NCBI RefSeq assembly: GCF_003713065.1 | Contig: NZ_CP033433.1 | Coordinates: forward strand, 1,089,001-1,153,000 | Direction of reading: 5' to 3' | DNA: 64,000 nucleotides | DNA from: Cohnella candidum | GTDB lineage: Bacteria; Bacillota; Bacilli; Paenibacillales; Paenibacillaceae | Shown: positions 27,263 through 36,261 of the stretch, piece by piece | Position numbering within the stretch: position 1 is the first letter of the stretch | Layout: the number at the start of each line of letters is the position of its first letter | Position numbers and translations under genes: made by a program | Notes under the pieces: generated by a model | What the model was told of the DNA's origin: nothing | What the model saw: the letters and a program-made list of their open reading frames with translations, nothing else | Database searches by the model: none

Positions 27263-28711
27263 ATGTCGAAGGACAAAGGATTCGTTACGGAAATTACGCC
27301 TCAGGGCGAAGATTTTTCCCGTTGGTACATCGACGTCATCAAAAAAGCCGAGCTCATGGATTATTCGCCGGTTCGCGGCTGCATCGTATTCCGTCCCGAC
27401 GGCTACGAGATTTGGGAGCATATGCAGCGCGAGCTCGATCAGCGTTTTAAGGACACGGGACACCGCAACGCGTATTTCCCGCTGTTCATCCCGGAGAGCT
27501 TCTTCCAAAAGGAAAAAGAGCACGTCGAAGGGTTTAACCCCGAGCTGCCTTTCGTGACGGAAGCGGGAGGAGAGCAGCTGGAGGAGAAGCTGGCGATCCG
27601 TCCGACCTCCGAAACGATGTTCGGGCACATGTACGCCAAATGGATAAACTCGTACCGCGATCTGCCGGTATTGATCAACCAGTGGGCGAACGTCGTCCGC
27701 TGGGAGAAGCGGACGCTTCCGTTCCTGCGCACGAGCGAGTTCCTCTGGCAAGAAGGCCATACGGCTCATGAGGATGAAGCGGATGCACGGGGCGAAACGA
27801 TGCGGATGCTGGACGTCTATACCGACTTCGTCGAGAACGTCCTGGCCATTCCGGTCATCAAAGGCCAGAAGACGCCTTCCGAGAAATTCGCGGGCGCCGT
27901 GGATACGTTCTCCATCGAAGCGATGATGCGCGACGGACGCGCCGTGCAAGCCGGAACGTCCCATTACATGGGCACGAACTTCGCGGTTGCGTTCGACATC
28001 AAGTATTTGAGCCGCGAGAATACGCAGGAATTTTGCCACACGACTTCTTGGGGCGTGAGCACGCGCCTCATCGGCGCCATGATCATGGTGCACGGGGACG
28101 ACCGCGGACTCATGCTGCCGCCGAAGGTCGCGCCGACGCAGGTCATGATGATCCCGATCGGTCCGCCGAAGACGAGGGAGCAAGTAATCGCCAAAACGGA
28201 CGAGCTGTATGCCGAGCTGAAGAAAGCCGGCGTCCGCGTCCGCGTGGACGACCGCTCCGACGTTTCGCCGGGCTGGAAGTTCAACGAATACGAGATGCGC
28301 GGCATTCCGATCCGCCTGGAGCTCGGGCCCCGCGATCTGGAAAACGGCGTCTGCGTGCTCGTCTCCCGCGTCAGCGGCGAGAAGAAGCAAGTCCCGTTGG
28401 ACAATTTGGTCGCCGAAGTCAAAGCGATGCTGGACGAAGTCCATCAAGAGATGTTCCAACGCGCTTTGGAATTCCGCAAGGAGCATTTCTTCTCCGTCGA
28501 AACGCTGGATGAGCTAAAAGCGAAGCTGGAAGAACAGCGCGGCTTCGCGCTCGCCGGCTGGTGCGGTTCCGAAGCCTGCGAGAAGCAGGTCAAGGACGAG
28601 ACCGGCGCGACGAGCCGGAACATTCCGTTCGAACCGGCCGAGACGAAGACCCAGTGCCTCGTCTGCGGCGATCCTTCCAAACATACCGTCGCTTTCGCGA
28701 GAGCGTACTAA
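27263..28711 (+). CDS. proS: Prolyl-tRNA synthetase, short archaeal/eukaryotic type
   Basis: 482-residue class II synthetase. Motif 2 (WEKRTLPFLRTSEFLWQEG) and the TxE loop (IRPTSETMFGHMY) are present. There is no large insertion/editing domain as in the 560-570-residue bacterial form. The C-terminus has the zinc-binding Cys set (WCGSEACEKQ and CLVCGDPSKH) and ends in Tyr, both marks of the archaeal/eukaryotic-type ProRS. B. subtilis has the long form at this locus, so the short type has replaced it here. Confidence 0.95.
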   Translation: MSKDKGFVTEITPQGEDFSRWYIDVIKKAELMDYSPVRGCIVFRPDGYEIWEHMQRELDQRFKDTGHRNAYFPLFIPESFFQKEKEHVEGFNPELPFVTEAGGEQLEEKLAIRPTSETMFGHMYAKWINSYRDLPVLINQWANVVRWEKRTLPFLRTSEFLWQEGHTAHEDEADARGETMRMLDVYTDFVENVLAIPVIKGQKTPSEKFAGAVDTFSIEAMMRDGRAVQAGTSHYMGTNFAVAFDIKYLSRENTQEFCHTTSWGVSTRLIGAMIMVHGDDRGLMLPPKVAPTQVMMIPIGPPKTREQVIAKTDELYAELKKAGVRVRVDDRSDVSPGWKFNEYEMRGIPIRLELGPRDLENGVCVLVSRVSGEKKQVPLDNLVAEVKAMLDEVHQEMFQRALEFRKEHFFSVETLDELKAKLEEQRGFALAGWCGSEACEKQVKDETGATSRNIPFEPAETKTQCLVCGDPSKHTVAFARAY

Positions 28712-28724
28712 GCCGAAGTCAAAC

Positions 28725-28768
28725 GAAATCCCCATGAAGGTCCCGTACAAGGACCTCATGGGGATTTC
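28725..28768. terminator. Bidirectional terminator shared by proS and the lipoprotein gene
   Basis: GAAATCCCCATGAAGGTCC pairs with GGACCTCATGGGGATTTC with a single bulge, loop CGTACAA. A/T flanks give a U tract in both directions, which suits the convergent genes on either side. Confidence 0.88.
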
Positions 28769-28778
28769 ATCGTTTCAA

Positions 28779-29207
28779 TCACTTCACCGTGAACGTCGTT
28801 TCCATGTTCCGGTGGCCGGAACCGCACATGATGTTGCATTTGATCGTGTAAGTGCCCGGTTGATCCGGCGTCCAGGTCACCTCTGCGGTTTCTCCCTTTT
28901 TGATCGGATGGCTCACGTCCTGCCCGACGATCGAGAAGCCGTGCGCGCCGTCCTGGCCGGACAGCTTAAACGTGATCTGCTGTCCCGCCGTGAATTCGGT
29001 TTTGTCCAGCGTCCATTTGAAATTCGACGCCGTCACGTTCACCACCGCCGCGTTCGAAGCGCCGGCGTCGCTTGCGTCGGCTGAAACCGCAGCCGGCGGC
29101 GCCGCATCCCCGCCGGAATCGGATTTGCCGCACCCGGCCAGCGCCAACGTCAGGACGATGCCTATTCCCGCAACCGCCGCGCGATTCCGCCATTTTCCCG
29201 TCCACAT
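28779..29207 (-). CDS. CuA/cupredoxin-type lipoprotein
   Basis: 142 residues, the only reverse-strand gene seen. A lipoprotein signal with lipobox LALAGC is followed by an acidic/Ala linker and a cupredoxin domain. The C-terminus holds C-x3-C-x3-H-x2-M (CNIMCGSGHRNM), the binuclear CuA ligand set of cytochrome c oxidase subunit II, with an upstream His in DGAHGFSI. No subunit II transmembrane hairpin is present. It could carry electrons or copper outside the membrane. The start is ATG 29207, behind AAAAGGGGG; an in-frame ATG 72 nt upstream would misplace the signal peptide. Confidence 0.85.
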   Translation of the reverse strand: MWTGKWRNRAAVAGIGIVLTLALAGCGKSDSGGDAAPPAAVSADASDAGASNAAVVNVTASNFKWTLDKTEFTAGQQITFKLSGQDGAHGFSIVGQDVSHPIKKGETAEVTWTPDQPGTYTIKCNIMCGSGHRNMETTFTVK

Positions 29208-29279
29208 CTTTTGTGGCCCCCTTTTCCGATGATTCCCAAGAAGTAACGCGTAGTCCGGCGATACGGTTCGAGCCGTCAA

Positions 29280-29291
29280 CGAAAATTTTCG
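29280..29291. promoter_or_regulatory. 12-bp perfect palindrome in divergent spacer
   Basis: CGAAAATTTTCG lies in the 249-bp gap between the reverse-strand lipoprotein gene and polC. On the reverse strand TTGACG follows it closely (29272-29277) as a possible -35 for the lipoprotein gene, though no good -10 is seen. An operator role is inference. Confidence 0.35.
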
Positions 29292-29456
29292 CGATCGTCC
29301 TTTCCGCGTTCGTATTCCCTTTTGGATTCTCTTAAGCTAAAATGATAGATAACAGACAAGCTTCCGAATGGAAGAGGCAAGCCGGCCCGAAGAACGGGAA
29401 GGGTGCCGCCATTCGCGGAAGCTTTTGCTTTTTCGCGATCTGGGAGGCAGGTAAAC

Positions 29457-32400
29457 ATGCATCATGCGGCCGATGGGCGCAAAAGATTCGAGCTGCTGCT
29501 GCAGCAAGCGGAAATTCCGGCTCAATGGGTCTCGGAATATTTCTCGGACGGCTATATCCAGAAGGTGGAAATCAGCAAAACGCGCAAGGAATGGAAGTTC
29601 TTTTTCGTGAAAAGCACGCCGCTTCCGGCGTCCATATACGCGGGTTGGATCGAAAAGCTTAAAGGCAAGCTCGGTCACCTCGCAAACATTTCCGTGCTTC
29701 TCGGTTACGAGGAGAACGTGCCGACTTCTTCGATCGTGGAAGAGTACTGGCCGGTCTTCGTGGCGTGGATGCAATCGGAGTTCGTTTCCGTAAACGGATG
29801 GCTGGCCAAAGCGCGGATCGAAGCGGCAAACGACATGCTGACGTTGTACATGCTCGACGAGATGTCGCTCGGGTTGGCGCAACGCAAATCGGTAGATACC
29901 CATGCCGCTAAATTTTTCGAGGAACGGTTCGGCAGGACGTGCCGCGTCAAACTGGCCGTCGGTGAGTCGCGCCAGGAAGCGTACGACGAATTCCAGCAGA
30001 AAATCCGGCAGGAAAACGGAGAGGCCGTCCAGCAGCTGATGGCGAGCGCCCAAGTCGATGCGCCGCCGGAGGGAGACGCGCCGGAAATTTTGCAGCACGG
30101 CTACGAGATCAAAGACGAGCCGGTGCCGATTCAGCAGATCCTCGAGGAAGAGAAGAAGATTACGGTTCAAGGAACCGTGTTCGGCCTGGACGTGAAGGAG
30201 CTGCGGAGCGGCAGCACGCTCTATCAGTTCTACGTAACCGATTATACGGATTCGATCACCGTGAAGGTGTTCGGCAAAACGAAGGACGACAACAAGGTGC
30301 TCGGGCTGCTCGCCAACGGCAAGTGGCTGAAGCTGAGAGGCCGCGTGGAATACGACCGTTTCCTCAATCCTCCCGAGCTCGTCATGATGCCGAGCGACCT
30401 GAAAGAGGTCAAGGCGCCGCCGGAGCCGAAGGACGAAGCCGAGGAGAAACGGGTCGAATTCCATGTGCACTCGACGATGAGCGCGATGGACGCCGTCACT
30501 CCCGTCGATGTTTATATCAAGACCGCGGCCAAATGGGGACACAAGGCGATCGCGATCAGCGACCACAGCAACGTCCAATGCTTCCCCGATGCGGTGAAGG
30601 CGGGCAAGAAGCACGGCATGAAGGTGCTGTTCGGGGTGGAAGCGAACGTCGTCAACGATGCCGTGCCGATGGTGCTGAATCCGCGGGAACAAAGCCTGCT
30701 TGACGCGACGTACGTCGTTTTCGATATCGAGACGACGGGGTTGTCCGTCACCGCCAACAAAATCATCGAGCTTGCCGGCGTCAAAATGAAGGATGGGCAG
30801 GAGATCGGGCGTTTCGAGACGTTCATCAATCCCCATGAGCCCATTCCTTATAACATTCAACAGCTGACCAACATCAATGACGAAATGGTGAAGGACGCTC
30901 CGGAGCTGGCGCCGAAGCTGGCGGAGTTCCTGGATTTCATCGGGGACGCCGTGCTCGTCGCGCACAACGCGAGGTTCGATATCGGCTTTATCCAGCACGC
31001 TTGCAAACAGAATGGGCATCCTCCGGTGCCCAATCCCGCGCTCGATACGCTGGAACTTGCCCGTTATTTGCATCCGACGATGAAAAACCACCGGCTGAAT
31101 ACGCTGGCGGACCTCTACAAAGTGTCGCTGGAGAACCATCACCGCGCCATCGACGATACGATTGCCCTCGGCGTCATTCTGAACGGCCTTCTCAAGGACG
31201 CCCAGACTCGCGGCGTGACGGAACTGGACCAGCTCAACCATGTGAACGGCAACAGCTGGAAAACGACGAGGCCGTTCCACTGCGGCATTTACGCGCTGAA
31301 CGCCGTCGGCAAGAAAAACCTGTTCAAGCTCATATCGCTCTCGCATACGGAGTTTTTCCATCGCGTTGCCTGCATTCCGAGAAGCAAGTTGATCGAAATG
31401 AGGGAAGGGCTTCTGGTCATTTCCGGTTGCGAGAAAGGCGAATTTTTCGAGACGGTCTTGAACAAGTCCTTGGAAGAGGCCGAAGAGGTGGCCGCATTCT
31501 ATGACGTGCTCGAGATCCAGCCTCTGGACTTCTATATGCATTTGCTGGACAAGGGTCTCGTCGGCAGCCGAGCGGAGCTGGAAGAGTCGCTCCGCAAAAT
31601 ATGCCGCATTGGCGACAAGCTGGGCAAGCCGGTCATCGCGACGGGCAACGTCCACTATTTGACCCCGCGCGAGAAGCTGTTCCGCGATATTACGATCCAC
31701 GGAATTACCGGCTTCAGCCCGCTGAAGGACCAACGAAAACCGGACGCGCATTTCCGTACGACGAACGAAATGCTGGAGGCGTTCGCATTCCTGGGCAAAG
31801 AAAAGGCGTTCGAAGTCGTCGTCCGAAACACGAACGAATTAGCCGACCGCTTCGAGCCGTTCGATATGTTCCCGAAGAAGGGCGGCCCGACCGACAACGG
31901 CCTATTCTCGCCGATCATCGACGGCGCGGACGAGGAAATCCGTTCGAAATGCTATGAAACGGCGAGCAACATGTACGGGGATCCGATTCCGGAGATCGTG
32001 ACCGCCCGACTGGAGAAAGAGCTGAAGCCGATCATCCAATACGGCTTCTCGGCGAACTATCTCATTTCGGAACGGCTCGTGAAAAAGTCGAATGCGGACG
32101 GTTACCTCGTCGGTTCCCGGGGTTCCGTCGGTTCCTCCGTCGTCGCGATGTTCCTCGGAATATCCGAAGTTAACCCGCTTCCCGCGCATTACCTGTGCCG
32201 CAATCCGGCCTGCAAATACAGCGAATTCATTACCGACGGGAGCGTGCCTTCCGGCTTCGACCTGAAGGACAAGCCCTGCCCGAATTGCGGGGAAATGATG
32301 AGGGGCGACGGCCAGGACATTCCGTTCGAGACGTTCCTCGGGTTTAAGGGAGATAAGGTTCCCGATATCGATTTGAACTTCTCGGGCGAATACCAGCCGC

Positions 32401-33785
32401 ACGCGCATAACTACACGAAGGTGCTGTTCGGGGAGAAAAACGTGTTCCGGGCCGGCACGATCGGCACCGTCGCGGAGAAAACCGGGTTCGGTTACGCGAA
32501 GAAATACCAAGAGGACCACGGCAAATCGTGGCGCGGGGCGGAGCTGAACCGGATCGCGGCCGGCGTCACCGGCGTCAAGCGCTCGTCCGGCCAGCATCCC
32601 GGCGGTATCGTCGTCGTGCCGGACTACATCGATGTGGAAGACATCACGCCGGTCCAGTTTCCGGCGGACGACACGAGCTCCGAGTGGAAGACGACGCACT
32701 TCGATTACCACGCCTTCGACGAGAACCTGCTCAAGCTCGATATCCTGGGGCACGATGATCCGACGATGATGCGGATGCTGCAGGATTTGACGGGCGTCGA
32801 CCCGACGACGATCCCGATGAACGATCCGAAGGTCATGAGCCTGTTCAACTCGGTCGACGCGCTCGGCGTCTCGCCGCAGCAAATCCGCACGAACGTCGCC
32901 ACCTACGGGGTGCCGGAGATGGGCACGCGTTTCGTCCGGCAGATGCTCGAAGAGACGAAGCCGTCCTCGTTCGCCGACCTGCTGCAGATTTCGGGCTTGT
33001 CCCACGGCACGGGCGTATGGCTCGGCAACGCGCAGGAGCTGATCAAGAACGGCACCTGCACGATCAAGACCGTTATCGGCTGCCGTGACGACATCATGCT
33101 GTTCCTCATTTATAAGGGAGGAATGGACGCGTCGCTGGCGTTCAAGATCACCGAAAGCGTGCGGAAAGGCAAAGGGCTTACGCAGGAGTGGATCGACGAA
33201 ATGAAGCGCTGCGGGGTGCCGCAGTGGTACATCGATTCCTGCCTGCGCATCGAGTACATGTTCCCGAAGGCGCACGCGTCGGCTTACGTCATCTCGGCCG
33301 TTCGGACGGCATTTTTCAAATTGTATTATCCCATCGAATACTATGCGACGTATTATTCGGTTCGCGCGGCGGATTTCGACGTCGAGCTGTTCTGTCAAGG
33401 TTATGACGCGATCCTGAAGATGCTGGTCGAGATCGAGGCGAAAGGCTTCCAGGCGACGACGAAAGAGAAGAACATGATCTCCATTCTCGAAATGGGGCTG
33501 GAGATGACCGCTCGGGGCTTCAAGTTCAAGCCGATCGACTTGTACCGTTCCGACGCGACGCGCTTCAAAGTCGACGGGGATTCGCTTATCCCGCCGTTTT
33601 CCGCCGTGGCGGGGATCGGCGAGAACGCGGCCAAGAACATCGCGGCTTCCCGCGAAGACGGCGATTACCTCTCTATCGAGGACTTCCAGCAACGCTCTAA
33701 GGCGAGCAAGACGATCGTCGAGCTGCTGAACGGCATGGGATGCTTCCGCGGACTGCCTGAGAGCAACCAGTTGATGCTGTTCTGA
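29457..33785 (+). CDS. polC: DNA polymerase III alpha subunit, PolC type
   Basis: 1442 residues, typical PolC length; the main replicative polymerase with built-in proofreading. In order: N-terminal domain, OB fold (about 230-315), PHP domain interrupted by a DEDD exonuclease (Exo I motif VVFDIETTGLS about residue 420, DTLELARYLHP in the exonuclease), zinc Cys cluster (CRNPACKY and CPNCGE about residues 913-945), catalytic PDIDLNFSGEYQ (about residue 968) and C-terminal fingers. ATG 29457 follows GGGAGG at 9 nt; an earlier in-frame start has no Shine-Dalgarno sequence. Confidence 0.98.
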   Translation: MHHAADGRKRFELLLQQAEIPAQWVSEYFSDGYIQKVEISKTRKEWKFFFVKSTPLPASIYAGWIEKLKGKLGHLANISVLLGYEENVPTSSIVEEYWPVFVAWMQSEFVSVNGWLAKARIEAANDMLTLYMLDEMSLGLAQRKSVDTHAAKFFEERFGRTCRVKLAVGESRQEAYDEFQQKIRQENGEAVQQLMASAQVDAPPEGDAPEILQHGYEIKDEPVPIQQILEEEKKITVQGTVFGLDVKELRSGSTLYQFYVTDYTDSITVKVFGKTKDDNKVLGLLANGKWLKLRGRVEYDRFLNPPELVMMPSDLKEVKAPPEPKDEAEEKRVEFHVHSTMSAMDAVTPVDVYIKTAAKWGHKAIAISDHSNVQCFPDAVKAGKKHGMKVLFGVEANVVNDAVPMVLNPREQSLLDATYVVFDIETTGLSVTANKIIELAGVKMKDGQEIGRFETFINPHEPIPYNIQQLTNINDEMVKDAPELAPKLAEFLDFIGDAVLVAHNARFDIGFIQHACKQNGHPPVPNPALDTLELARYLHPTMKNHRLNTLADLYKVSLENHHRAIDDTIALGVILNGLLKDAQTRGVTELDQLNHVNGNSWKTTRPFHCGIYALNAVGKKNLFKLISLSHTEFFHRVACIPRSKLIEMREGLLVISGCEKGEFFETVLNKSLEEAEEVAAFYDVLEIQPLDFYMHLLDKGLVGSRAELEESLRKICRIGDKLGKPVIATGNVHYLTPREKLFRDITIHGITGFSPLKDQRKPDAHFRTTNEMLEAFAFLGKEKAFEVVVRNTNELADRFEPFDMFPKKGGPTDNGLFSPIIDGADEEIRSKCYETASNMYGDPIPEIVTARLEKELKPIIQYGFSANYLISERLVKKSNADGYLVGSRGSVGSSVVAMFLGISEVNPLPAHYLCRNPACKYSEFITDGSVPSGFDLKDKPCPNCGEMMRGDGQDIPFETFLGFKGDKVPDIDLNFSGEYQPHAHNYTKVLFGEKNVFRAGTIGTVAEKTGFGYAKKYQEDHGKSWRGAELNRIAAGVTGVKRSSGQHPGGIVVVPDYIDVEDITPVQFPADDTSSEWKTTHFDYHAFDENLLKLDILGHDDPTMMRMLQDLTGVDPTTIPMNDPKVMSLFNSVDALGVSPQQIRTNVATYGVPEMGTRFVRQMLEETKPSSFADLLQISGLSHGTGVWLGNAQELIKNGTCTIKTVIGCRDDIMLFLIYKGGMDASLAFKITESVRKGKGLTQEWIDEMKRCGVPQWYIDSCLRIEYMFPKAHASAYVISAVRTAFFKLYYPIEYYATYYSVRAADFDVELFCQGYDAILKMLVEIEAKGFQATTKEKNMISILEMGLEMTARGFKFKPIDLYRSDATRFKVDGDSLIPPFSAVAGIGENAAKNIAASREDGDYLSIEDFQQRSKASKTIVELLNGMGCFRGLPESNQLMLF

Positions 33786-33797
33786 TCGGATCCCGGT

Positions 33798-33834
33798 ACG
33801 GGGGTCCGCCTGCGAATGGGCGCGTGACCCCCGT
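33798..33834 (+). terminator. Hairpin after polC, no U tract
   Basis: ACGGGGGTC (33798-33806) pairs with GACCCCCGT (33826-33834), with inner CGCC/GGCG pairing. No T run follows, so termination would be weak. Its right arm touches the -35 box of the next promoter. Confidence 0.5.
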
Positions 33835-33862
33835 TGCCAGAATGCCCGGAATATGCTAAACT
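33834..33862 (+). promoter_or_regulatory. Sigma-A promoter of the rimP-nusA-infB operon
   Basis: TTGCCA (33834-33839), 17-nt spacer, TAAACT (33857-33862). A GAAA-capped hairpin lies about 30 nt downstream in the leader. Confidence 0.7.
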
Positions 33863-33896
33863 ATTTTTGGTAATCATGTGGATATCACTGTCTGCA

Positions 33897-33920
33897 GAAG
33901 AGTGGGGAAACCCACTCTTT
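33897..33920 (+). promoter_or_regulatory. GAAA-tetraloop hairpin in rimP leader
   Basis: AAGAGTGGG-GAAA-CCCACTCTT, a perfect 9-bp stem with a stable GNRA loop plus a G-U end pair, sits about 75 nt before the rimP start. Similar hairpins upstream of rimP are, from memory, common in Bacillota; function unknown to me. Only a short T run follows, so it is not a clear terminator. Confidence 0.55.
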
Positions 33921-33993
33921 CCGTTTTGCCATGGGGGTTTTCGGGTATACGGCACTGCGGCGGATCCATTTGGAAGCACGGGAGGTTGGGCAT

Positions 33994-34455
33994 TTGAGCG
34001 CAACGAACATCAAATCCATCGTGGAAGAATTCGCGGTTCCGTACCTGGAGGAACACGGTTTTCAGCTGGTGGACGTGGAATACGTCAAGGAAGGGAGCAA
34101 CCGCTTTTTGCGGGTGTTCGTGGACAAGGACGGCGGCATCGACATCGACGATTGCGGCCGTATTTCCGAATTCGTGAGCGCGAAGCTCGACGAACTGGAT
34201 CCCATCGAAGAAGCGTATTTCCTCGAGGTCAGCTCGCCCGGAGCCGAACGTCCGCTCAAGAAAGCGGATGACGTGGCCAAGGCCGTCGGACGCCATGTTT
34301 TCGTAACGACTTATGAACAAATCGACGGCGCCAAGGAATTCGAAGGAAGGCTGGACGGCTTCGACGGCAACACGATGACGATCGTCATCGGCCGCAAGAA
34401 GGTTGCCATCCCTTACGATAAAGTGGCCTCGGCACGCCTGGCCATCGTATTCTAA
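33994..34455 (+). CDS. rimP: Ribosome maturation factor RimP
   Basis: 153 residues, needed for 30S maturation. Family blocks: [20 protein letters not shown] (about 17-36), [14 protein letters not shown] and [18 protein letters not shown] 33994 is chosen because CGGGAGG lies about 7-8 nt upstream; an earlier in-frame start at 33931 would add a non-homologous peptide running through the Shine-Dalgarno. First gene of the rimP-nusA-ylxR-ylxQ-infB-rbfA operon. Confidence 0.93.
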   Translation: MSATNIKSIVEEFAVPYLEEHGFQLVDVEYVKEGSNRFLRVFVDKDGGIDIDDCGRISEFVSAKLDELDPIEEAYFLEVSSPGAERPLKKADDVAKAVGRHVFVTTYEQIDGAKEFEGRLDGFDGNTMTIVIGRKKVAIPYDKVASARLAIVF

Positions 34456-34481
34456 TCCACCGAAGGAGGGGTCATTCCGAC

Positions 34482-35579
34482 ATGAGCATGGAGTTTATCG
34501 AAGCGCTGTCCGAAATCGAGCGAGAGAAGGGCATCGCCAAAGATGTCCTGATCGAAGCCATCGAAGCGGCACTCATCTCCAGCTACAAAAGAAACTTCAA
34601 TACGGCACAAAACGTTCGTGTAGACATCAACCGGATGACGGGTCAAATCAAAGTATACGCCCGCAAAACGATCGTGGAGGAAGTGCTGGATCCTCGCCTG
34701 GAAATTTCGGTCGAAGCGGCCCGCGCGATCAATCCCCACTATCAAATGGAAGACATCGCGGAAATCGAAGTCACCCCGCGCGATTTCGGGCGCATCGCGG
34801 CGCAGACGGCCAAGCAGGTCGTTACGCAGCGCATCCGCGAAGCCGAGCGCGGCTTGATCTACCACGCTTTCGTGGACAAAGAGCAAGACATCGTCACGGG
34901 CATCATCCAACGGATGGATTTGCGCAACCTGTACATCGACCTCGGCAAAGTGGAGGCGGCTCTGCCCCTCACCGAATTGATGCCGACCGACAAGTTCAAG
35001 CAGGGAGACCGCGTCAAATCCTATATCACGAAAGTCGAGAATACGAGCAAAGGGCCGCAAATCATTTTGTCCCGCACGCATCCGGGCTTGCTGAAGCGGC
35101 TGTTCGAGCTTGAAGTTCCCGAAATCTTCGACGGTACCGTCGAGATCCGTTCCGTGGCGCGCGAAGCCGGATTCCGGTCCAAAATCGCCGTGTACTCGCG
35201 GAACGAAGAAGTCGATCCGGTCGGCTCCTGCGTCGGTCAGAAGGGCGTCCGCGTCCAGACGATCGTCACGGAGCTCAAAGGCGAGAAAATCGACATCGTG
35301 CGTTGGTCCGATTCCGTCGAGGAATACGTCGCGAATGCGCTCAGCCCTTCTAAGGTACTCGAGGTTATCGTGTTCGAGGCCGAGAAAATGGCGCGCGTCA
35401 TCGTGCCGGACTACCAGTTGTCTCTCGCGATCGGAATCAAAGGCCAGAACGCGCGGCTCGCAGCCAAGCTGACCGGCTGGAAAATCGACATCAAGAGCGA
35501 GACGCAGGCCGAGCAGGAATACGGACGCCCGAAATCGACGGGCGCGACCATGCATCAGGACAGCGTGTCCATCGACTAA
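34482..35579 (+). CDS. nusA: Transcription termination/antitermination factor NusA
   Basis: 365 residues: N-terminal RNA polymerase-binding domain ([20 protein letters not shown]), S1 domain (about 135-200), KH1 and KH2 ([39 protein letters not shown]). No extra C-terminal acidic repeats, as usual in Bacillota. It controls pausing and termination. AAGGAGGGG precedes ATG 34482; second gene of the operon. Confidence 0.97.
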   Translation: MSMEFIEALSEIEREKGIAKDVLIEAIEAALISSYKRNFNTAQNVRVDINRMTGQIKVYARKTIVEEVLDPRLEISVEAARAINPHYQMEDIAEIEVTPRDFGRIAAQTAKQVVTQRIREAERGLIYHAFVDKEQDIVTGIIQRMDLRNLYIDLGKVEAALPLTELMPTDKFKQGDRVKSYITKVENTSKGPQIILSRTHPGLLKRLFELEVPEIFDGTVEIRSVAREAGFRSKIAVYSRNEEVDPVGSCVGQKGVRVQTIVTELKGEKIDIVRWSDSVEEYVANALSPSKVLEVIVFEAEKMARVIVPDYQLSLAIGIKGQNARLAAKLTGWKIDIKSETQAEQEYGRPKSTGATMHQDSVSID

Positions 35580-35624
35580 GCCGGACAGCCGGAAGCCGCG
35601 TTGGGACGGGAGGGGGAAATCGCC

Positions 35625-35945
35625 TTGAAACCGCGAAAAATACCGCAGCGCAAATGCGTCGCCTGCCAGGAAATGATGCCGAAAAAAGAACTCATCCGCA
35701 TCGTCCGTTCGCCGCAAGGGGACATCCAGATCGACCTGACCGGCAAAAAACCGGGGCGCGGCGCTTACTTGTGCGGCAAACGAAGCTGCTTCAAGCTGGC
35801 CAAGAAATCGAAGGCGTTCGAGCGCGCGCTCAAAGCGCCCGTATCGCCGGAAATCTACGACCGGCTTGAGGATGATTTCATAAAAGCGGAAGACGAGTTT
35901 CAAGCCGGCAAACTGCTGCAGGAGGATGAAGATGACGGCGAATAA
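35625..35945 (+). CDS. rnpM: RNase P modulator RnpM (YlxR family)
   Basis: 106-residue YlxR/DUF448 protein with the CVACQEM motif near the N-terminus and [13 protein letters not shown] in the middle. YlxR in B. subtilis binds RNase P RNA and has been renamed RnpM; that comes from family knowledge. TTG 35625 lies 8 nt after GGAGGGGG; the in-frame TTG at 35601 is before this signal. The 3' end overlaps ylxQ by 14 nt. Confidence 0.92.
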   Translation: MKPRKIPQRKCVACQEMMPKKELIRIVRSPQGDIQIDLTGKKPGRGAYLCGKRSCFKLAKKSKAFERALKAPVSPEIYDRLEDDFIKAEDEFQAGKLLQEDEDDGE

Positions 35946-36261
35946 GGTATTGTCGCGTCTCGGTCTCGCCATGCGGGCAGGCAAGCTGGTGTCGGGGGAA
36001 GAAACGGTGCTGAAGGCGATCCGCGGCGGCGAGGCCAAATTGGTCGTGCTGGCGAAGGACGCCTCGGACAACACGGGGAAGAAAATGGCGGACAAATGCG
36101 GCAGCTACGGCGTTCCGCTCGTGGTCGGGTTTACCCGATACGAGCTGGGCTGGGCCGTCGGCAAGCCCGAGCGCGTCATGTTCGCCGTGACGGATCAAGG
36201 TTTCGCGGACATGATTGCCGGCGGCTGGGTCCAACATTCGGAGGTGGAGAATATTGAGTAA
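35932..36261 (+). CDS. ylxQ: L7Ae-family ribosomal protein YlxQ
   Basis: 109-residue L7Ae/L30e/Gadd45 fold protein that binds K-turn RNA. Typical stretches: [35 protein letters not shown] and [21 protein letters not shown] 35932 is 6 nt after GGAGG; ATG 35926 directly abuts the Shine-Dalgarno and is less likely. It overlaps both rnpM and infB. Confidence 0.92.
   Translation: MTANKVLSRLGLAMRAGKLVSGEETVLKAIRGGEAKLVVLAKDASDNTGKKMADKCGSYGVPLVVGFTRYELGWAVGKPERVMFAVTDQGFADMIAGGWVQHSEVENIE

Noticed and set aside
33931-33993. N-terminal extension of RimP
   Set aside because: It contains the Shine-Dalgarno GGGAGG that serves TTG 33994 and has no family similarity.
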